Below, piece by piece: positions 35,122 through 44,615 of a stretch of DNA of 64,000 bases. The notes below the pieces were generated by a model. That model was given only the letters and a program-made list of their open reading frames with translations. It was not told the origin of the DNA and ran no database searches. The stretch's first letter is position 1. The number at the start of each line of letters is the position of its first letter. Source of the stretch: Pseudomonadota bacterium. GTDB taxonomy: Bacteria; Pseudomonadota; Gammaproteobacteria; Burkholderiales; JABEVD01. Where the stretch lies: positions 131,129-195,128 of the forward strand of contig JAJZTQ010000002.1 of assembly GCA_021848825.1 (NCBI GenBank), in the 5' to 3' direction. A program made the translations under genes and the position numbers.

Positions 35122-35378
35122 GTGAACTACTGAAGCGCACGCTGACTGGCGCTATCGTCAGCGACAAGATGGACAAGACGGTGACGGTTCTCGTCGAGAG
35201 AAGGGTGAAGCATCCCCTTTACGGCAAGATCATCACGCTCAGCAAGAAGTATCACGCTCATGACGAGAACAACGAGTTTCACAATGGCGACGTCGTCGTC
35301 ATTGAGGAATGCCGTCCGCTTTCCAGGACGAAGAGCTGGCGCGTCGCCAAGCTCGTCGAAAAGGCTCGCAGCGTTTGA
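35118..35378 (+). CDS. rpsQ: 30S ribosomal protein S17
   Basis: 86 residues, an OB-fold primary 16S rRNA binder. [31 protein letters not shown] and [21 protein letters not shown] are typical. Last gene of the S10 segment; a hairpin and a promoter follow in the 122-base gap before rplN. Confidence 0.98.
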   Translation: MSELLKRTLTGAIVSDKMDKTVTVLVERRVKHPLYGKIITLSKKYHAHDENNEFHNGDVVVIEECRPLSRTKSWRVAKLVEKARSV

Positions 35379-35380
35379 CC

Positions 35381-35409
35381 TTGCAATGAACGGGAATTTC
35401 GGATAGAAT
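35381..35409 (+). promoter_or_regulatory. Putative promoter of the spc segment (rplN)
   Basis: -35 TTGCAA (35381-35386), 17-base spacer, -10 TAGAAT (35404-35409). The -10 lies in the loop and right arm of the terminator at 35392-35424, so the same bases serve both signals. Predicted leader to rplN is about 85 bases. Confidence 0.55.
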
Positions 35410-35424
35410 TTCCCTCTTTTTTAG
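35392..35424 (+). terminator. Terminator/attenuator between rpsQ and rplN
   Basis: 9-bp stem GGGAATTTC/GAATTTCCC with one internal mismatch and loop GGATA, followed by TCTTTTTT. It is the only T-run terminator inside the S10-spc-alpha stretch. Confidence 0.65.
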
Positions 35425-35500
35425 ACCTGACCCGGACGGGATCCAATACTGGTCGACTGTAACGGCGACAGCCGTGGTCGGGATAAGTTGGAGTTGAAAA

Positions 35501-35869
35501 ATGATACAAATGCAATCCAGGCTCGATGTGGCCGACAACACCGGCGCGCGCTCGGTGATGTGCATCAAGGTGGTGGGTGGCTCGAAGCGCCGCTATGCCG
35601 GTATCGGCGACATTATCAAGGTGAGCATCAAGGAAGCCGCCCCCAGGGGTCGCGTCAAGAAGGGTGAAGTCTACAATGCTGTCGTCGTCAGGACTGCAAG
35701 CGGCGTGCGCAGGCAGGACGGCTCGGTGATCAGATTCGACGGCAATGCTGCAGTGTTGCTCAACAACAAGCTCGAACCCATCGGTACCCGCATTTTCGGC
35801 CCTGTCACGCGCGAGCTGAGGACGGAGCGTTTCATGAAGATCGTGTCACTGGCACCTGAAGTGCTTTGA
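35501..35869 (+). CDS. rplN: 50S ribosomal protein L14
   Basis: 122 residues. It contacts 16S helix 44 across the subunit interface and binds Rsf[29 protein letters not shown] is typical. First gene of the spc segment, after a long intergenic gap with its own putative promoter. Confidence 0.99.
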   Translation: MIQMQSRLDVADNTGARSVMCIKVVGGSKRRYAGIGDIIKVSIKEAAPRGRVKKGEVYNAVVVRTASGVRRQDGSVIRFDGNAAVLLNNKLEPIGTRIFGPVTRELRTERFMKIVSLAPEVL

Positions 35870-35883
35870 GGTAAGGAATAGCT

Positions 35884-36201
35884 ATGCGCAAGATCAGAAA
35901 AGCCGATGACGTCATCGTCATTGCCGGCAAGGACAAGGGAAAGCGTGGCGCCGTGCTGCGCGTTGTGGATGATGAGCATGTGGTCGTGACCGGCGTGAAC
36001 CAGGTCAGAAAACACAGGCGGCCGAATCCTGCCAAGGGAGACCAGGGCGGCATCGTCGAGAAGGAAATGCCTATCCATGTGTCCAACGTCGCGCTTTACA
36101 ATCCGGCGACGAAGGCTGCCGACAGGGTGGGAATCAAGGTGCTCGAGGACGGGCGCAGGGTTCGTTATTTCAAATCAAACGGCGAAGTGATCGGAGCATA
36201 A
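35884..36201 (+). CDS. rplX: 50S ribosomal protein L24
   Basis: 105 residues with the KOW motif near the N-terminus ([20 protein letters not shown]). It initiates 50S assembly and lies near the tunnel exit. [25 protein letters not shown] is typical. One base separates it from rplE. Confidence 0.99.
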   Translation: MRKIRKADDVIVIAGKDKGKRGAVLRVVDDEHVVVTGVNQVRKHRRPNPAKGDQGGIVEKEMPIHVSNVALYNPATKAADRVGIKVLEDGRRVRYFKSNGEVIGA

Positions 36202-36202
36202 G

Positions 36203-36742
36203 ATGGCCCGTTTAAAGGATTTTTACAGGAATGAGGTGGTGCCGAAGCTGACCGCCCAGTTCGGCTACAAGTCTGTCATGGAAGTGCCGAGAATAGAGAA
36301 GATCACGCTCAACATGGGCGTGGGCGAAGCGGTTGCGGACAAGAAGGTGATGGAATTCGCGGTGGGTGACATGCAGAAGATTGCCGGGCAGAAGCCTGTC
36401 GTTACGAAGGCCAAGAAATCCATTGCCGGATTCAAGATCAGGGAAGGTTATCCTGTCGGGTGCAAGGTGACGCTCAGGAACATCAGGATGTACGAATTCC
36501 TGGATCGCCTCGTTTCCATCGCGATCCCCCGGATAAGGGATTTTCGCGGGATTTCCGGCAAATCTTTCGACGGTCGAGGCAATTACAACATCGGCGTCAA
36601 GGAGCAGATCATTTTTCCAGAAATCGAATACGACAAGATCGATGCATTGCGCGGGATGAATATCACCATCACGACCACGGCGAAAACCGACGAAGAGGCG
36701 CGTGCCCTGCTTGCAGCCTTCAAATTTCCATTCAAGAATTGA
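36203..36742 (+). CDS. rplE: 50S ribosomal protein L5
   Basis: 179 residues. It binds 5S rRNA and contacts P-site t[26 protein letters not shown] and [35 protein letters not shown]-type blocks are intact. Confidence 0.99.
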   Translation: MARLKDFYRNEVVPKLTAQFGYKSVMEVPRIEKITLNMGVGEAVADKKVMEFAVGDMQKIAGQKPVVTKAKKSIAGFKIREGYPVGCKVTLRNIRMYEFLDRLVSIAIPRIRDFRGISGKSFDGRGNYNIGVKEQIIFPEIEYDKIDALRGMNITITTTAKTDEEARALLAAFKFPFKN

Positions 36743-36751
36743 GGAAGAATC

Positions 36752-37057
36752 ATGGCCAAAACTGCTTTGATCAACCGCGAAAAGAAGCGCCGCGAAATGG
36801 TGCAGAAATATGCTGCCAAGCGCGCTCAACTGAATGCCATCATCAGGAACGTCAATCTGGGCGAGGACGAGCGCCATGAAGCTCGGCTCGCGCTGCAGGC
36901 CCTGCCCAAGGATTCGAGTCCCGTTAGGCAGCGTAACCGCTGCGCGCTGACCGGAAGGGCGAGGGGCGTTTACAGCAAGTTTGGTCTCGGCAGGATCAAG
37001 CTGCGCGAAACGATCATGCGCGGCGAAGTGCCGGGCGTGGTCAAGGCTAGCTGGTAG
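36752..37057 (+). CDS. rpsN: 30S ribosomal protein S14
   Basis: 101 residues, the long zinc-independent form: the CxxC pairs of the short type are absent and only one Cys ([20 protein letters not shown]) remains. A 30S head protein near the A site. Nine bases after rplE. Confidence 0.98.
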   Translation: MAKTALINREKKRREMVQKYAAKRAQLNAIIRNVNLGEDERHEARLALQALPKDSSPVRQRNRCALTGRARGVYSKFGLGRIKLRETIMRGEVPGVVKASW

Positions 37058-37070
37058 GAGAATAGAACAG

Positions 37071-37466
37071 ATGAGTATGAGCGATCCCATTTCCGACATG
37101 CTGACCCGCATCCGGAATGCGCAAATGGCTGAAAAGCCCTCCGTTTCCATTCCTTCATCGAAGCTCAAGGTTTCGATTGCCAAGGTGCTTCACGACGAAG
37201 GCTATATCGAAGGGTACAGGGTGAGCGGCGCGGAAGCGAAGCCCACGCTTGAAATCGAGCTGAAGTACTATGCTGGCCGTCCCGTCATCGAGAGAATCGA
37301 GCGCGTGAGCCGTCCGGGGCTTCGCACTTACAAGGGGCATTCGAGCATCCCCAGCGTGATGAACGGCCTGGGCGTTGCGATCATCTCGACTTCGAAAGGC
37401 GTGATGACCGACCGCAAGGCGCGCGCGAACGGCATCGGCGGCGAAGTGCTGTGCATAGTTGCATAA
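37071..37466 (+). CDS. rpsH: 30S ribosomal protein S8
   Basis: 131 residues. A primary 16S rRNA binder; in E. coli it represses spc translation. [16 protein letters not shown] and the C-terminal [26 protein letters not shown] are typical. ATG 37071 gives MSMSDP; the second ATG at 37077 is possible. Earlier in-frame codons lie in rpsN. Confidence 0.98.
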   Translation: MSMSDPISDMLTRIRNAQMAEKPSVSIPSSKLKVSIAKVLHDEGYIEGYRVSGAEAKPTLEIELKYYAGRPVIERIERVSRPGLRTYKGHSSIPSVMNGLGVAIISTSKGVMTDRKARANGIGGEVLCIVA

Positions 37467-37475
37467 GGAACGAAA

Positions 37476-38009
37476 ATGTCACGAGTAGCTAAAAACCCGG
37501 TGATTGTGCCGAAAAACGTGGAAGTTTCCCTGAATCCTGGAAAGATATCGGTGAAGGGGCCGCTCGGTTCGCTCACCCAGGAATATCCGGATTACGTCAG
37601 CATCTCGGCAGAAGGCGAAAGTCTGCAGTGCAGTGCGGCAAACGATACGGCCCAGTCCCATGCGATGTCCGGCACGCTGCGCGCGCTGGTTGCGAACATG
37701 GTGAAGGGCGTCTCGACAGGATTCGAGAAGAAGCTGACCTTGGTCGGCGTGGGCTATCGCGCCCAGGCGGCAGGGGATACGCTGAATCTGACGCTGGGTT
37801 TTTCCCATCCTGTCGCCTACAAGTTGCCTCAGGGGGTCAAAGCCGAGACGCCGACCCAGACTGAAATCCTGATCAAGGGTGCGGACAAGCAGAAGGTCGG
37901 GCAGGTTGCGGCGGAAATCAGGGCATATAGGAGCCCCGAGCCATACAAGGGCAAGGGCGTGAGGTATGCAGACGAAGTGGTTATCCTCAAGGAAACCAAG
38001 AAGAAATAA
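37476..38009 (+). CDS. rplF: 50S ribosomal protein L6
   Basis: 177 residues with two related domains. It lies near the sarcin-ricin loop and factor-binding site. [30 protein letters not shown] and the C-terminal [23 protein letters not shown] block are typical. Confidence 0.99.
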   Translation: MSRVAKNPVIVPKNVEVSLNPGKISVKGPLGSLTQEYPDYVSISAEGESLQCSAANDTAQSHAMSGTLRALVANMVKGVSTGFEKKLTLVGVGYRAQAAGDTLNLTLGFSHPVAYKLPQGVKAETPTQTEILIKGADKQKVGQVAAEIRAYRSPEPYKGKGVRYADEVVILKETKKK

Positions 38010-38032
38010 TCTTCGAATCTAAAGGACTGAAA

Positions 38033-38386
38033 ATGATCAACTTTGACGCGCGCCAGCGCAGAGCACGCAAAACCCGTGCCAAAATTGCTGAGCAGAGAGC
38101 GATCCGCCTGTCGATCCATCGCAGCAACTCGCACATTTATGCACAGATCATCGATGCGACAGGCGACAAGGTCCTGGTCAGCGCTTCGACCCTGGAGCCT
38201 GAAGTCAGGAAGGATTTGAAGAATGGGGGCAATGTCGCCGCAGCCGCAATTGTCGGCAAGCGCATTGCGGAGAAGGCAAAGCAGGCGGGAATCGAAACGG
38301 TTGCCTTCGACCGTTCCGGGTTTAAGTATCACGGACGCGTCAAGGCGCTGGCGGAAGCCGCGCGCGAGAACGGTCTCGTGTTTTGA
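38033..38386 (+). CDS. rplR: 50S ribosomal protein L18
   Basis: 117 residues. With L5 it attaches 5S rRNA to the large subunit. [16 protein letters not shown] and [25 protein letters not shown] are typical. Confidence 0.99.
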   Translation: MINFDARQRRARKTRAKIAEQRAIRLSIHRSNSHIYAQIIDATGDKVLVSASTLEPEVRKDLKNGGNVAAAAIVGKRIAEKAKQAGIETVAFDRSGFKYHGRVKALAEAARENGLVF

Positions 38387-38399
38387 TCGGGGTTAGATG

Positions 38400-38921
38400 A
38401 TGGCGAAGATGCAGGCTAAGGTGCAGCAGGCTGAGGAAAGGACGGACGGCCTCAGGGAAAAAATGATCAGCGTGAACCGCGTGACCAAGGTCGTCAAGGG
38501 CGGCCGGATACTCGGGTTTGCGGCGCTCACCGTCGTTGGTGACGGGGACGGCGGGGTCGGCATGGGCAAGGGCAAGTCTCGCGAAGTGCCGGTCGCCGTG
38601 CAGAAGGCGATGGACGAAGCAAGGCGCAAGATGGTCAAGATCGATCTCAAGAATGGCACGCTCCATCACGCCGTAGTGGGACGTCATGGCGCGGCGAAGG
38701 TTTACATGCAGCCTGCTTCCGAAGGTACCGGGATCATCGCCGGCGGGCCGATGAGGGCCATTTTCGAGGTGATGGGCGTCACCAACGTGCTGGCGAAATG
38801 CATCGGCTCGACAAATCCCTATAATATGGTGAGGGCGACGTTGAACGGACTGATGGCGATGAATTCGCCTTCCGAAATCGCCGCAAAGCGCGGCAAGAGC
38901 GTAGAAGAGATTCTGGGGTAA
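38400..38921 (+). CDS. rpsE: 30S ribosomal protein S5
   Basis: 173 residues. It has the N-terminal double-stranded RNA-binding domain ([42 protein letters not shown]) and a C-terminal domain, and acts in decoding fidelity at the mRNA entry. Tandem ATGs at 38397 and 38400; the second is chosen for spacing to GGGG. Confidence 0.98.
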   Translation: MAKMQAKVQQAEERTDGLREKMISVNRVTKVVKGGRILGFAALTVVGDGDGGVGMGKGKSREVPVAVQKAMDEARRKMVKIDLKNGTLHHAVVGRHGAAKVYMQPASEGTGIIAGGPMRAIFEVMGVTNVLAKCIGSTNPYNMVRATLNGLMAMNSPSEIAAKRGKSVEEILG

Positions 38922-38923
38922 TC

Positions 38924-39112
38924 ATGACCAAAGCAGAGAAGAAGATTAGTGTGACGCTGGTCAAGAGCGTGATCGGAACGAAGGCTTCCCATCGCGATAC
39001 CGTTCGCGGTCTGGGACTCAGGCGTCTGAATCATACGGTTGTCGTCGAGGACACGCCGGCGATACGCGGCATGATCGACAAGGTGAGTTATCTACTGAAG
39101 TACGAGGCATAA
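38924..39112 (+). CDS. rpmD: 50S ribosomal protein L30
   Basis: 62 residues, the short bacterial form. [45 protein letters not shown] is typical. Two bases after rpsE and one before rplO. Confidence 0.98.
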   Translation: MTKAEKKISVTLVKSVIGTKASHRDTVRGLGLRRLNHTVVVEDTPAIRGMIDKVSYLLKYEA

Positions 39113-39113
39113 G

Positions 39114-39548
39114 ATGCAGCTGAACGACATCAAACCAGCAGAAGGCTCGAAGCGCCCAAGGCGCAGGGTGGGTCGGGGAATAGGTTGCGGCCTGGGCAAG
39201 ACTGCCGGACGCGGCCACAAGGGACAGAAATCCCGTTCCGGCGGATTCCACAAGGTCGGTTTCGAGGGCGGTCAGATGCCCATGCAGAGAAGGCTGCCCA
39301 AGCGCGGCTTCGTTTCCCTGACGGCTGGCAGCACGGCCGAGGTTAGGCTCTCGGATCTGGAAAAGCTGCCGGTGGACACGGTCGATCTGCTCGTGCTGAA
39401 GCAGTCGGGGATCGTCGCGCACGATGCGCTGCATGCAAAGGTGATCCTCTCCGGTTCCATAACGAAGGCGGTCAAGCTTCAGGGGCTCGGCATCAGCAAG
39501 GGCGCGAAGGCTGCGATCGAAGCGGCTGGCGGATCGGTAGAGGGCTGA
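39114..39548 (+). CDS. rplO: 50S ribosomal protein L15
   Basis: 144 residues. A late-assembly 50S protein with the glycine- and arginine-rich N-terminus ([32 protein letters not shown]). Immediately precedes secY, one base before its TTG. Confidence 0.99.
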   Translation: MQLNDIKPAEGSKRPRRRVGRGIGCGLGKTAGRGHKGQKSRSGGFHKVGFEGGQMPMQRRLPKRGFVSLTAGSTAEVRLSDLEKLPVDTVDLLVLKQSGIVAHDALHAKVILSGSITKAVKLQGLGISKGAKAAIEAAGGSVEG

Positions 39549-39549
39549 T

Positions 39550-40863
39550 TTGGCTAATCCCGCGCAAGCTTCCTCCATCGGGAAATACGGCGACCTCAAC
39601 AAGCGCCTGTTTTTCCTGCTTGGCGCCCTGATCGTCTACAGGATAGGCGCGCATATTCCGGTGCCCGGAATCAATGCGAGCGTCCTTGGAGACCTGTTCA
39701 AGAGCCAGCAGGGCGGCATACTCGGCATGTTCAACATGTTCTCCGGGGGCGCGCTCAGACGGTTCACGATTTTTGCGCTCGGGATCATGCCCTACATTTC
39801 TTCATCCATCATCATGCAGCTCGGCGCGGTGGTCTTTCCCCAGCTCGAACAGCTGAAGAAGGAAGGGGAATCGGGAAGGAAGAAGATCACGCAGTACACC
39901 CGGTATGGCACGCTCGCGCTTGCCGTGTTCCAGTCGATCGGCATTTCGATGGCGCTCGAGGCGCAGCCCGGGCTCGTTCCCGATCCGGGATTCCTTTTCA
40001 GGATCACGACCGTGATCACGCTCGTCACCGGAACTATGTTTCTGATGTGGCTGGGTGAGCAGATCACCGAACGCGGTATAGGAAACGGCATTTCGATGAT
40101 CATCTTCGCCGGTATCGCGGCGGGGCTTCCCCATGCCATCGGTGGCACGCTGGAACTCGCCAGGACCGGCGCATTCTCCATCCCGCTGGTGCTGCTCCTG
40201 CTCGCCGCGGTGGTGGCGGTGACGGGGCTCGTCGTGTTCGTCGAGCGCGGCCAGCGAAGGATCGTCGTGAATTACGCCAAGCGGCAGGTCGGCAGGAAGA
40301 TATATGGCGGTCAGAGCTCCCATCTTCCGCTGAAGCTCAACATGTCCGGCGTGATTCCGCCCATATTCGCTTCTTCCATCATCCTCTTTCCGGCAACCGT
40401 TGCAGGATGGTTCAGCAGCCACAAGTCGCTTTCATGGCTTTCCGACATCAAGGATGCCTTGTCGCCGGGGCAGCCGATCTACGTCGTGCTCTATGCGAGC
40501 GCGATCATATTCTTCTGCTTCTTCTATACGGCGCTCGTTTTCAATCCCAAGGATACCGCGGACAATTTGAAGAAGAGCGGCGCTTTCGTTCCCGGGATCA
40601 GGCCAGGCGAGCAGACGGCGCGTTACATCGAGCGCATCATGATGAGATTGACTCTGATCGGCGCGTTTTACATCACGCTCGTATGCCTGCTTCCAGAATT
40701 CCTGATCGTGAAATGGAACGTCCCCTTCTATTTCGGCGGAACCTCTCTTCTGATCATCGTGGTGGTGACGATGGACTTCATGGCCCAGGTTCAGGCCTAC
40801 ATGATGTCGAACCAGTACGAGAGCCTGCTGAAGAAGGCGAATTTCAAGGGCGGCGGTATTTAA
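39550..40863 (+). CDS. secY: Preprotein translocase subunit SecY
   Basis: 437 residues with ten membrane segments. It is the protein-conducting channel. The plug and first-helix region ([20 protein letters not shown]), the pore segments and the cytoplasmic loops with [11 protein letters not shown] and [13 protein letters not shown] are intact. It starts at TTG 39550 ([20 protein letters not shown]), one base after rplO, the only family-consistent start. Confidence 0.98.
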   Translation: MANPAQASSIGKYGDLNKRLFFLLGALIVYRIGAHIPVPGINASVLGDLFKSQQGGILGMFNMFSGGALRRFTIFALGIMPYISSSIIMQLGAVVFPQLEQLKKEGESGRKKITQYTRYGTLALAVFQSIGISMALEAQPGLVPDPGFLFRITTVITLVTGTMFLMWLGEQITERGIGNGISMIIFAGIAAGLPHAIGGTLELARTGAFSIPLVLLLLAAVVAVTGLVVFVERGQRRIVVNYAKRQVGRKIYGGQSSHLPLKLNMSGVIPPIFASSIILFPATVAGWFSSHKSLSWLSDIKDALSPGQPIYVVLYASAIIFFCFFYTALVFNPKDTADNLKKSGAFVPGIRPGEQTARYIERIMMRLTLIGAFYITLVCLLPEFLIVKWNVPFYFGGTSLLIIVVVTMDFMAQVQAYMMSNQYESLLKKANFKGGGI

Positions 40864-40866
40864 GGA

Positions 40867-41085
40867 ATGGCAAAGGAAGAAACGATACAGATGCAGGGGG
40901 AGATTCTCGAAACCCTCCCCAACGCGACTTTTCGCGTGAAGCTGGAAAACGGACATGTGGTATTGGGTCACATCTCCGGAAAGATGAGGATGCACTACAT
41001 CAGGATTCTGCCCGGAGACAAGGTCACCTGCGAGATGACCCCTTATGATCTGAGCCGCGTGAGGATCACATTTAGAGCGAAGTAA
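40867..41085 (+). CDS. infA: Translation initiation factor IF-1
   Basis: 72 residues, a single OB-fold ([43 protein letters not shown]). It binds the A site of the 30S subunit during initiation. In this lineage infA sits between secY and rpmJ. Three bases after secY. Confidence 0.98.
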   Translation: MAKEETIQMQGEILETLPNATFRVKLENGHVVLGHISGKMRMHYIRILPGDKVTCEMTPYDLSRVRITFRAK

Positions 41086-41097
41086 CAGGAGAGAAAC

Positions 41098-41211
41098 ATG
41101 AGAGTTCAGGCATCGGTCAAGAAGATTTGCCGGAATTGCAAGATCATACGCAGGAACAGGATCGTCCGCGTCATCTGCACGGACCGCAGGCACAAGCAGC
41201 GCCAGGGTTGA
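41098..41211 (+). CDS. rpmJ: 50S ribosomal protein L36 (zinc-binding form)
   Basis: 37 residues: [20 protein letters not shown] and so on, ending RRHKQRQG. The C11-x2-C14 ... C27-x4-H32 ligands form the zinc ribbon, so this is the zinc-containing form. AGGAGAG lies just before ATG 41098. Its stop codon overlaps the -35 box of the rpsM promoter. Confidence 0.97.
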   Translation: MRVQASVKKICRNCKIIRRNRIVRVICTDRRHKQRQG

Positions 41212-41236
41212 TGGAATGTCGCCTGGTTGTTATAAT
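41208..41236 (+). promoter_or_regulatory. Promoter of the alpha operon (rpsM)
   Basis: -35 TTGATG (41208-41213), 17-base spacer, extended -10 TGTTATAAT with a perfect TATAAT at 41231-41236. The -35 overlaps the rpmJ TGA. The predicted leader is about 25 bases. Confidence 0.8.
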
Positions 41237-41265
41237 AATCAATTTTTCTAAGTTGGAGTGATCGA

Positions 41266-41619
41266 ATGGCCCGGATAGCAGGGGTTAACATTCCGAATCA
41301 TCAGCATGCTGAAATCGCGTTGACCGCGATTTACGGTGTTGGTCGCACTCGGGCACGTCAAATTTGCGCTGCAGCAGGGGTGAATGCTTCGGCCAAGATC
41401 AAGGATCTGAGCGAAGCGGAAGTCGAGAAGCTGCGTGACCAGGTGGCGCAATTCACGGTGGAAGGCGATCTTCGCCGCGAAGTGTCCATGAACATCAAGC
41501 GTCTTATGGACCTCGGCTGCTACCGTGGGTTGAGGCACAGGCGCGGTCTTCCGGTGCGCGGGCAGCGCACCAGGACAAATGCCAGGACCCGCAAGGGACC
41601 TCGCAAGTCCGCGAAATAA
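41266..41619 (+). CDS. rpsM: 30S ribosomal protein S13
   Basis: 117 residues. A head protein that bridges to the 50S and contacts P-site t[32 protein letters not shown] and [25 protein letters not shown] are typical. First gene of the alpha segment, behind its own promoter. Confidence 0.99.
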   Translation: MARIAGVNIPNHQHAEIALTAIYGVGRTRARQICAAAGVNASAKIKDLSEAEVEKLRDQVAQFTVEGDLRREVSMNIKRLMDLGCYRGLRHRRGLPVRGQRTRTNARTRKGPRKSAK

Positions 41620-41634
41620 CACAAGGGATTCCTC

Positions 41635-42024
41635 ATGGCAAAGACTAATACCAGGGTGCGCAAGAAGGTCAAGAAGAATGTCTCCGAAGGCATTGCGCAT
41701 ATCCATGCTTCTTTCAACAACACCATCGTGACGATCACGGACCGTCAGGGCAATGCGCTTTCCTGGGCGACCTCGGGAAGCGGCGGGTTCAAGGGCTCTA
41801 GGAAGAGCACGCCTTTCGCTGCCCAGGTGGCTGCGGAAGCGGCGGGAAAGGCGGCGCAGGAATACGGCGTCAAGAACCTGGAAGTCCGCATCAAGGGTCC
41901 CGGTCCCGGGCGCGAATCGGCAGTGCGCGCGCTGAATTCTGCAGGCTTCAAGATCACCAGCATTTCAGACGTCACACCCATACCCCATAACGGCTGCCGT
42001 CCGCCCAAGAAGCGCCGTATTTAA
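41635..42024 (+). CDS. rpsK: 30S ribosomal protein S11
   Basis: 129 residues. A platform protein at the Shine-Dalgarno helix. [30 protein letters not shown] and the C-terminal [18 protein letters not shown] are typical. Confidence 0.99.
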   Translation: MAKTNTRVRKKVKKNVSEGIAHIHASFNNTIVTITDRQGNALSWATSGSGGFKGSRKSTPFAAQVAAEAAGKAAQEYGVKNLEVRIKGPGPGRESAVRALNSAGFKITSISDVTPIPHNGCRPPKKRRI

Positions 42025-42038
42025 TTCAGGAGTCGACA

Positions 42039-42665
42039 GTGGCAAGAAATCTCGATGCAAAATGCCGTCAATGCCGCCGGGAAGGCGAAAAGCTTTTCCT
42101 GAAAGGCGAAAAATGCTTTTCGGACAAGTGCGCAATCGAGCGCAGGAATTATGCGCCGGGTCAGCATGGACAGAAGAAGGGCAGGCTTTCCGATTACGGC
42201 GTCCAGCTCAGGGCCAAGCAGAAGCTTCGCCGCATCTACGGCGTGCTCGAAGGGCAGTTCCGCCTCACCTACAAGGAAGCTGAAAGGCAGCGCGGCGTCA
42301 CCGGCGAGAACCTGCTTCAGCATCTCGAATGCAGGCTCGACAACGTCGCACACAGGATGGGCTTCGGTATTTCCAGAGGCGAAGCGAGGCAGGTGGTCAG
42401 GCACAACGGCATTCTGGTCAACGGCAGGCGGGTCAACATCCCCTCCTACCAGGTGAAGACGGGCGATGTCGTCGAGGTGGCGGATGGCGCCAAACAGCAT
42501 CTCAGGATCAAGGCATCGGTCGAGGCGGCAGAGCAGCGCGGCTTCCCGGAGTGGGTGGACGTCGACGTCAAGGCGATGAAGGGCGTATTCAAGGCTAAGC
42601 CCCAGCGTGCCGAACTGCCTTCGACCATCAATGAAAATCTGGTCGTCGAGCTTTATTCCAAGTAA
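42039..42665 (+). CDS. rpsD: 30S ribosomal protein S4 (four-cysteine form)
   Basis: 208 residues. A primary assembly protein and, in E. coli, repressor of the alpha operon. The N-terminus has Cys9, Cys12, Cys26 and Cys31 ([11 protein letters not shown]...KCFSDKC), the zinc-binding C+ arrangement; E. coli S4 lacks it. The S4 RNA-binding domain ([19 protein letters not shown]) follows. GTG start at 42039 after CAGGAG. Confidence 0.98.
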   Translation: MARNLDAKCRQCRREGEKLFLKGEKCFSDKCAIERRNYAPGQHGQKKGRLSDYGVQLRAKQKLRRIYGVLEGQFRLTYKEAERQRGVTGENLLQHLECRLDNVAHRMGFGISRGEARQVVRHNGILVNGRRVNIPSYQVKTGDVVEVADGAKQHLRIKASVEAAEQRGFPEWVDVDVKAMKGVFKAKPQRAELPSTINENLVVELYSK

Positions 42666-42682
42666 ACCGAGGGATACAGGAT

Positions 42683-43660
42683 ATGCAAAGCAGTACTCTT
42701 CTCAAGCCGCGCATCATTGAAGTGGAAAACCTTACGCCCAACTACGCAAAGGTGACGATGGAGCCTTTCGAGCGCGGCTATGGTCATACCCTGGGCAATG
42801 CGCTCAGGCGCATCCTGCTTTCTTCGATGACGGGTTATGCGCCCACGGAAGTGCAGATCAGTGGCGTGCTGCACGAGTATTCGAGCCTTGACGGCGTTCA
42901 GGAAGACGTGGTCGACATCCTTCTGAACCTCAAGGGCATCGTGCTGAAACTCCACAACCGCGAAGAAGCCTTTCTGACGCTGAAGAAGCAGGGAGAAGGA
43001 CCTGTCACGGCCGGAGACATCGAGGCTTCCCATGACGTCGAAATCGTCAATCCCGAACATGTCATCGCCCATCTCACGGCAGGCGGGAAGATCGAGATGG
43101 AGATCAGGGTCGAAAAGGGACGCGGTTATCAACCCAGTTCGGTCAGGATCAAGTCGGGTGAAAACAGGACGATCGGGCGTATCATGCTCGATGCCTCTTT
43201 CAGCCCTGTCAGGCGAGTCAGCTATGCGGTTGAAAGCGCGCGCGTCGAACAGAGAACCGACCTCGACAAGCTGGTGATGGACATCGAGACGAACGGCGTG
43301 ATCGATCCCGAGGATGCGATCAGGCATGCGGCAAGGATACTCGTCGATCAGCTCAATGTCTTCGCGGATCTCGAGGGCACGCCTGCGGCGACAGAGCAGC
43401 CGAAGGCCCCGCAGATCGATCCGATCCTGCTGAGGCCTGTGGACGACCTCGAGCTGACGGTGAGGAGCGCAAACTGCCTCAAGTCGGAAAACATTTTTTA
43501 CATCGGCGACCTGATCCAGTGCACCGAGCATGAACTGCTCAAGGCACCGAATCTGGGCAGGAAGTCGCTCAACGAAATCAAGGAAGTGCTCGCCTCCCGC
43601 GGCCTTTCCCTTGGAATGAAACTGGAAAACTGGCCTCCTGCAGGACTGGAAAAGCCTTAA
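42683..43660 (+). CDS. rpoA: DNA-directed RNA polymerase subunit alpha
   Basis: 325 residues. The N-terminal domain ([24 protein letters not shown]) dimerises and assembles beta and beta'. After a flexible linker (about 235-250) the C-terminal domain ([24 protein letters not shown]) binds UP elements and activators, with the Arg equivalent to E. coli R265 in TVRSANCLK. Confidence 0.99.
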   Translation: MQSSTLLKPRIIEVENLTPNYAKVTMEPFERGYGHTLGNALRRILLSSMTGYAPTEVQISGVLHEYSSLDGVQEDVVDILLNLKGIVLKLHNREEAFLTLKKQGEGPVTAGDIEASHDVEIVNPEHVIAHLTAGGKIEMEIRVEKGRGYQPSSVRIKSGENRTIGRIMLDASFSPVRRVSYAVESARVEQRTDLDKLVMDIETNGVIDPEDAIRHAARILVDQLNVFADLEGTPAATEQPKAPQIDPILLRPVDDLELTVRSANCLKSENIFYIGDLIQCTEHELLKAPNLGRKSLNEIKEVLASRGLSLGMKLENWPPAGLEKP

Positions 43661-43673
43661 GAAAGGACATACC

Positions 43674-44039
43674 ATGCGTCACCGTCTCGGATTGAGGAAG
43701 CTCAACGTCACCAGCAGCCACCGCATCGCGATGCTGCGCAATATGACCAATTCGCTTCTGAAGCACGAAACCATCACCACCACCCTGCCCAAGGCCAAGG
43801 AGCTGCGGCGGGTTGCGGAACCCCTGATCACGCTCGGCAAGAAGCCCAGCCTCGCGAACAGGCGCCTTGCATTTGATCGCCTGCGCGATCGGGAGATGGT
43901 CGTCAAGCTCTTCGACGAACTCGGGCCCCGCTATGCAAACCGCAACGGCGGCTATCTCAGGATACTGAAGGCAGGATTCCGCCAGGGCGACAATGCGCCC
44001 ATGGCGCTCGTCATGCTGATGGATCAGCCCGAAGCCTGA
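43674..44039 (+). CDS. rplQ: 50S ribosomal protein L17
   Basis: 121 residues. A tunnel-exit protein. [24 protein letters not shown] is typical. Last gene of the superoperon, followed by a strong terminator. Confidence 0.99.
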   Translation: MRHRLGLRKLNVTSSHRIAMLRNMTNSLLKHETITTTLPKAKELRRVAEPLITLGKKPSLANRRLAFDRLRDREMVVKLFDELGPRYANRNGGYLRILKAGFRQGDNAPMALVMLMDQPEA

Positions 44040-44056
44040 GCGGTCGTGCAAGCGCG

Positions 44057-44092
44057 AAAGCCCGTCGCCTGAAGAGGTGACGGGCTTTTTAT
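44057..44092 (+). terminator. Terminator of the alpha operon
   Basis: 14-bp stem AAAGCCCGTCGCCT/AGGTGACGGGCTTT with one G-U pair and a GAAG loop (44057-44070 and 44075-44088), ending in a T-run. Confidence 0.85.
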
Positions 44093-44234
44093 CGTGCTCA
44101 TGGAACTCCGGAAAGCAATTGATATTCGATATTGTCGATAAGATTAAATCGAAACAAAGCTTTACGAATTGTCGGATAAGGTAATAAAATCCCCGAAAGA
44201 TGACATTTATTTTACAATGCGCATGGGAGGGGTG

Positions 44235-44615
44235 ATGAGCAACAGGCTCTACAGACTGATCTACGGCATTTTCCTGCTGGCGGCCCTTTACTTCAATCTG
44301 ACCTATCTGGTTTATTTTCTCATCGCCACGATGGTCCTGGAAGGGATCACCAACTGGCGCGTTCCCGTCCTCGTGACCAGGCTCAGGGGCATTCCCGAAA
44401 ACGAGGATCTCAATGCCGGCTCGCAGTGCCGGTTCGACATCGAAGCCGAAAGGGTATGGCGGCTCGCCATCGGCCTCACTCTGCTCGTCACCTATGTCTT
44501 TCTGCAGGACAAACTCTGGTTTGTTCCATGGTTCCTCGCTTTCGTGATATTCGGCGCAGGCGCCAGCGACGTTTGCCCCGGGCTCATCGCCATCAGGAAG
44601 GCGGGATGTAAATGA
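44235..44615 (+). CDS. Small inner-membrane protein of unknown function
   Basis: 126 residues from ATG 44235, which has GGAGG four bases upstream; ATGs at 44217 and 44223 and a TTG at 44169 are open alternatives. There are about four hydrophobic segments in two hairpins (around residues 8-40 and 75-115) with a soluble loop between. It ends in DVCPGLIAIRKAGCK. The N-terminal hairpin is reminiscent of the small YgaP/DUF2892 membrane module, but I would not assign it. Its end overlaps the next gene by four bases, so it is coupled to the GGDEF-EAL protein and may share its signalling role. Confidence 0.75.
   Translation: MSNRLYRLIYGIFLLAALYFNLTYLVYFLIATMVLEGITNWRVPVLVTRLRGIPENEDLNAGSQCRFDIEAERVWRLAIGLTLLVTYVFLQDKLWFVPWFLAFVIFGAGASDVCPGLIAIRKAGCK

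Noticed and set aside
44169-44234. Upstream TTG extension of the small membrane protein
   Set aside because: No ribosome-binding site at TTG 44169; ATG 44235 has GGAGG at good spacing.
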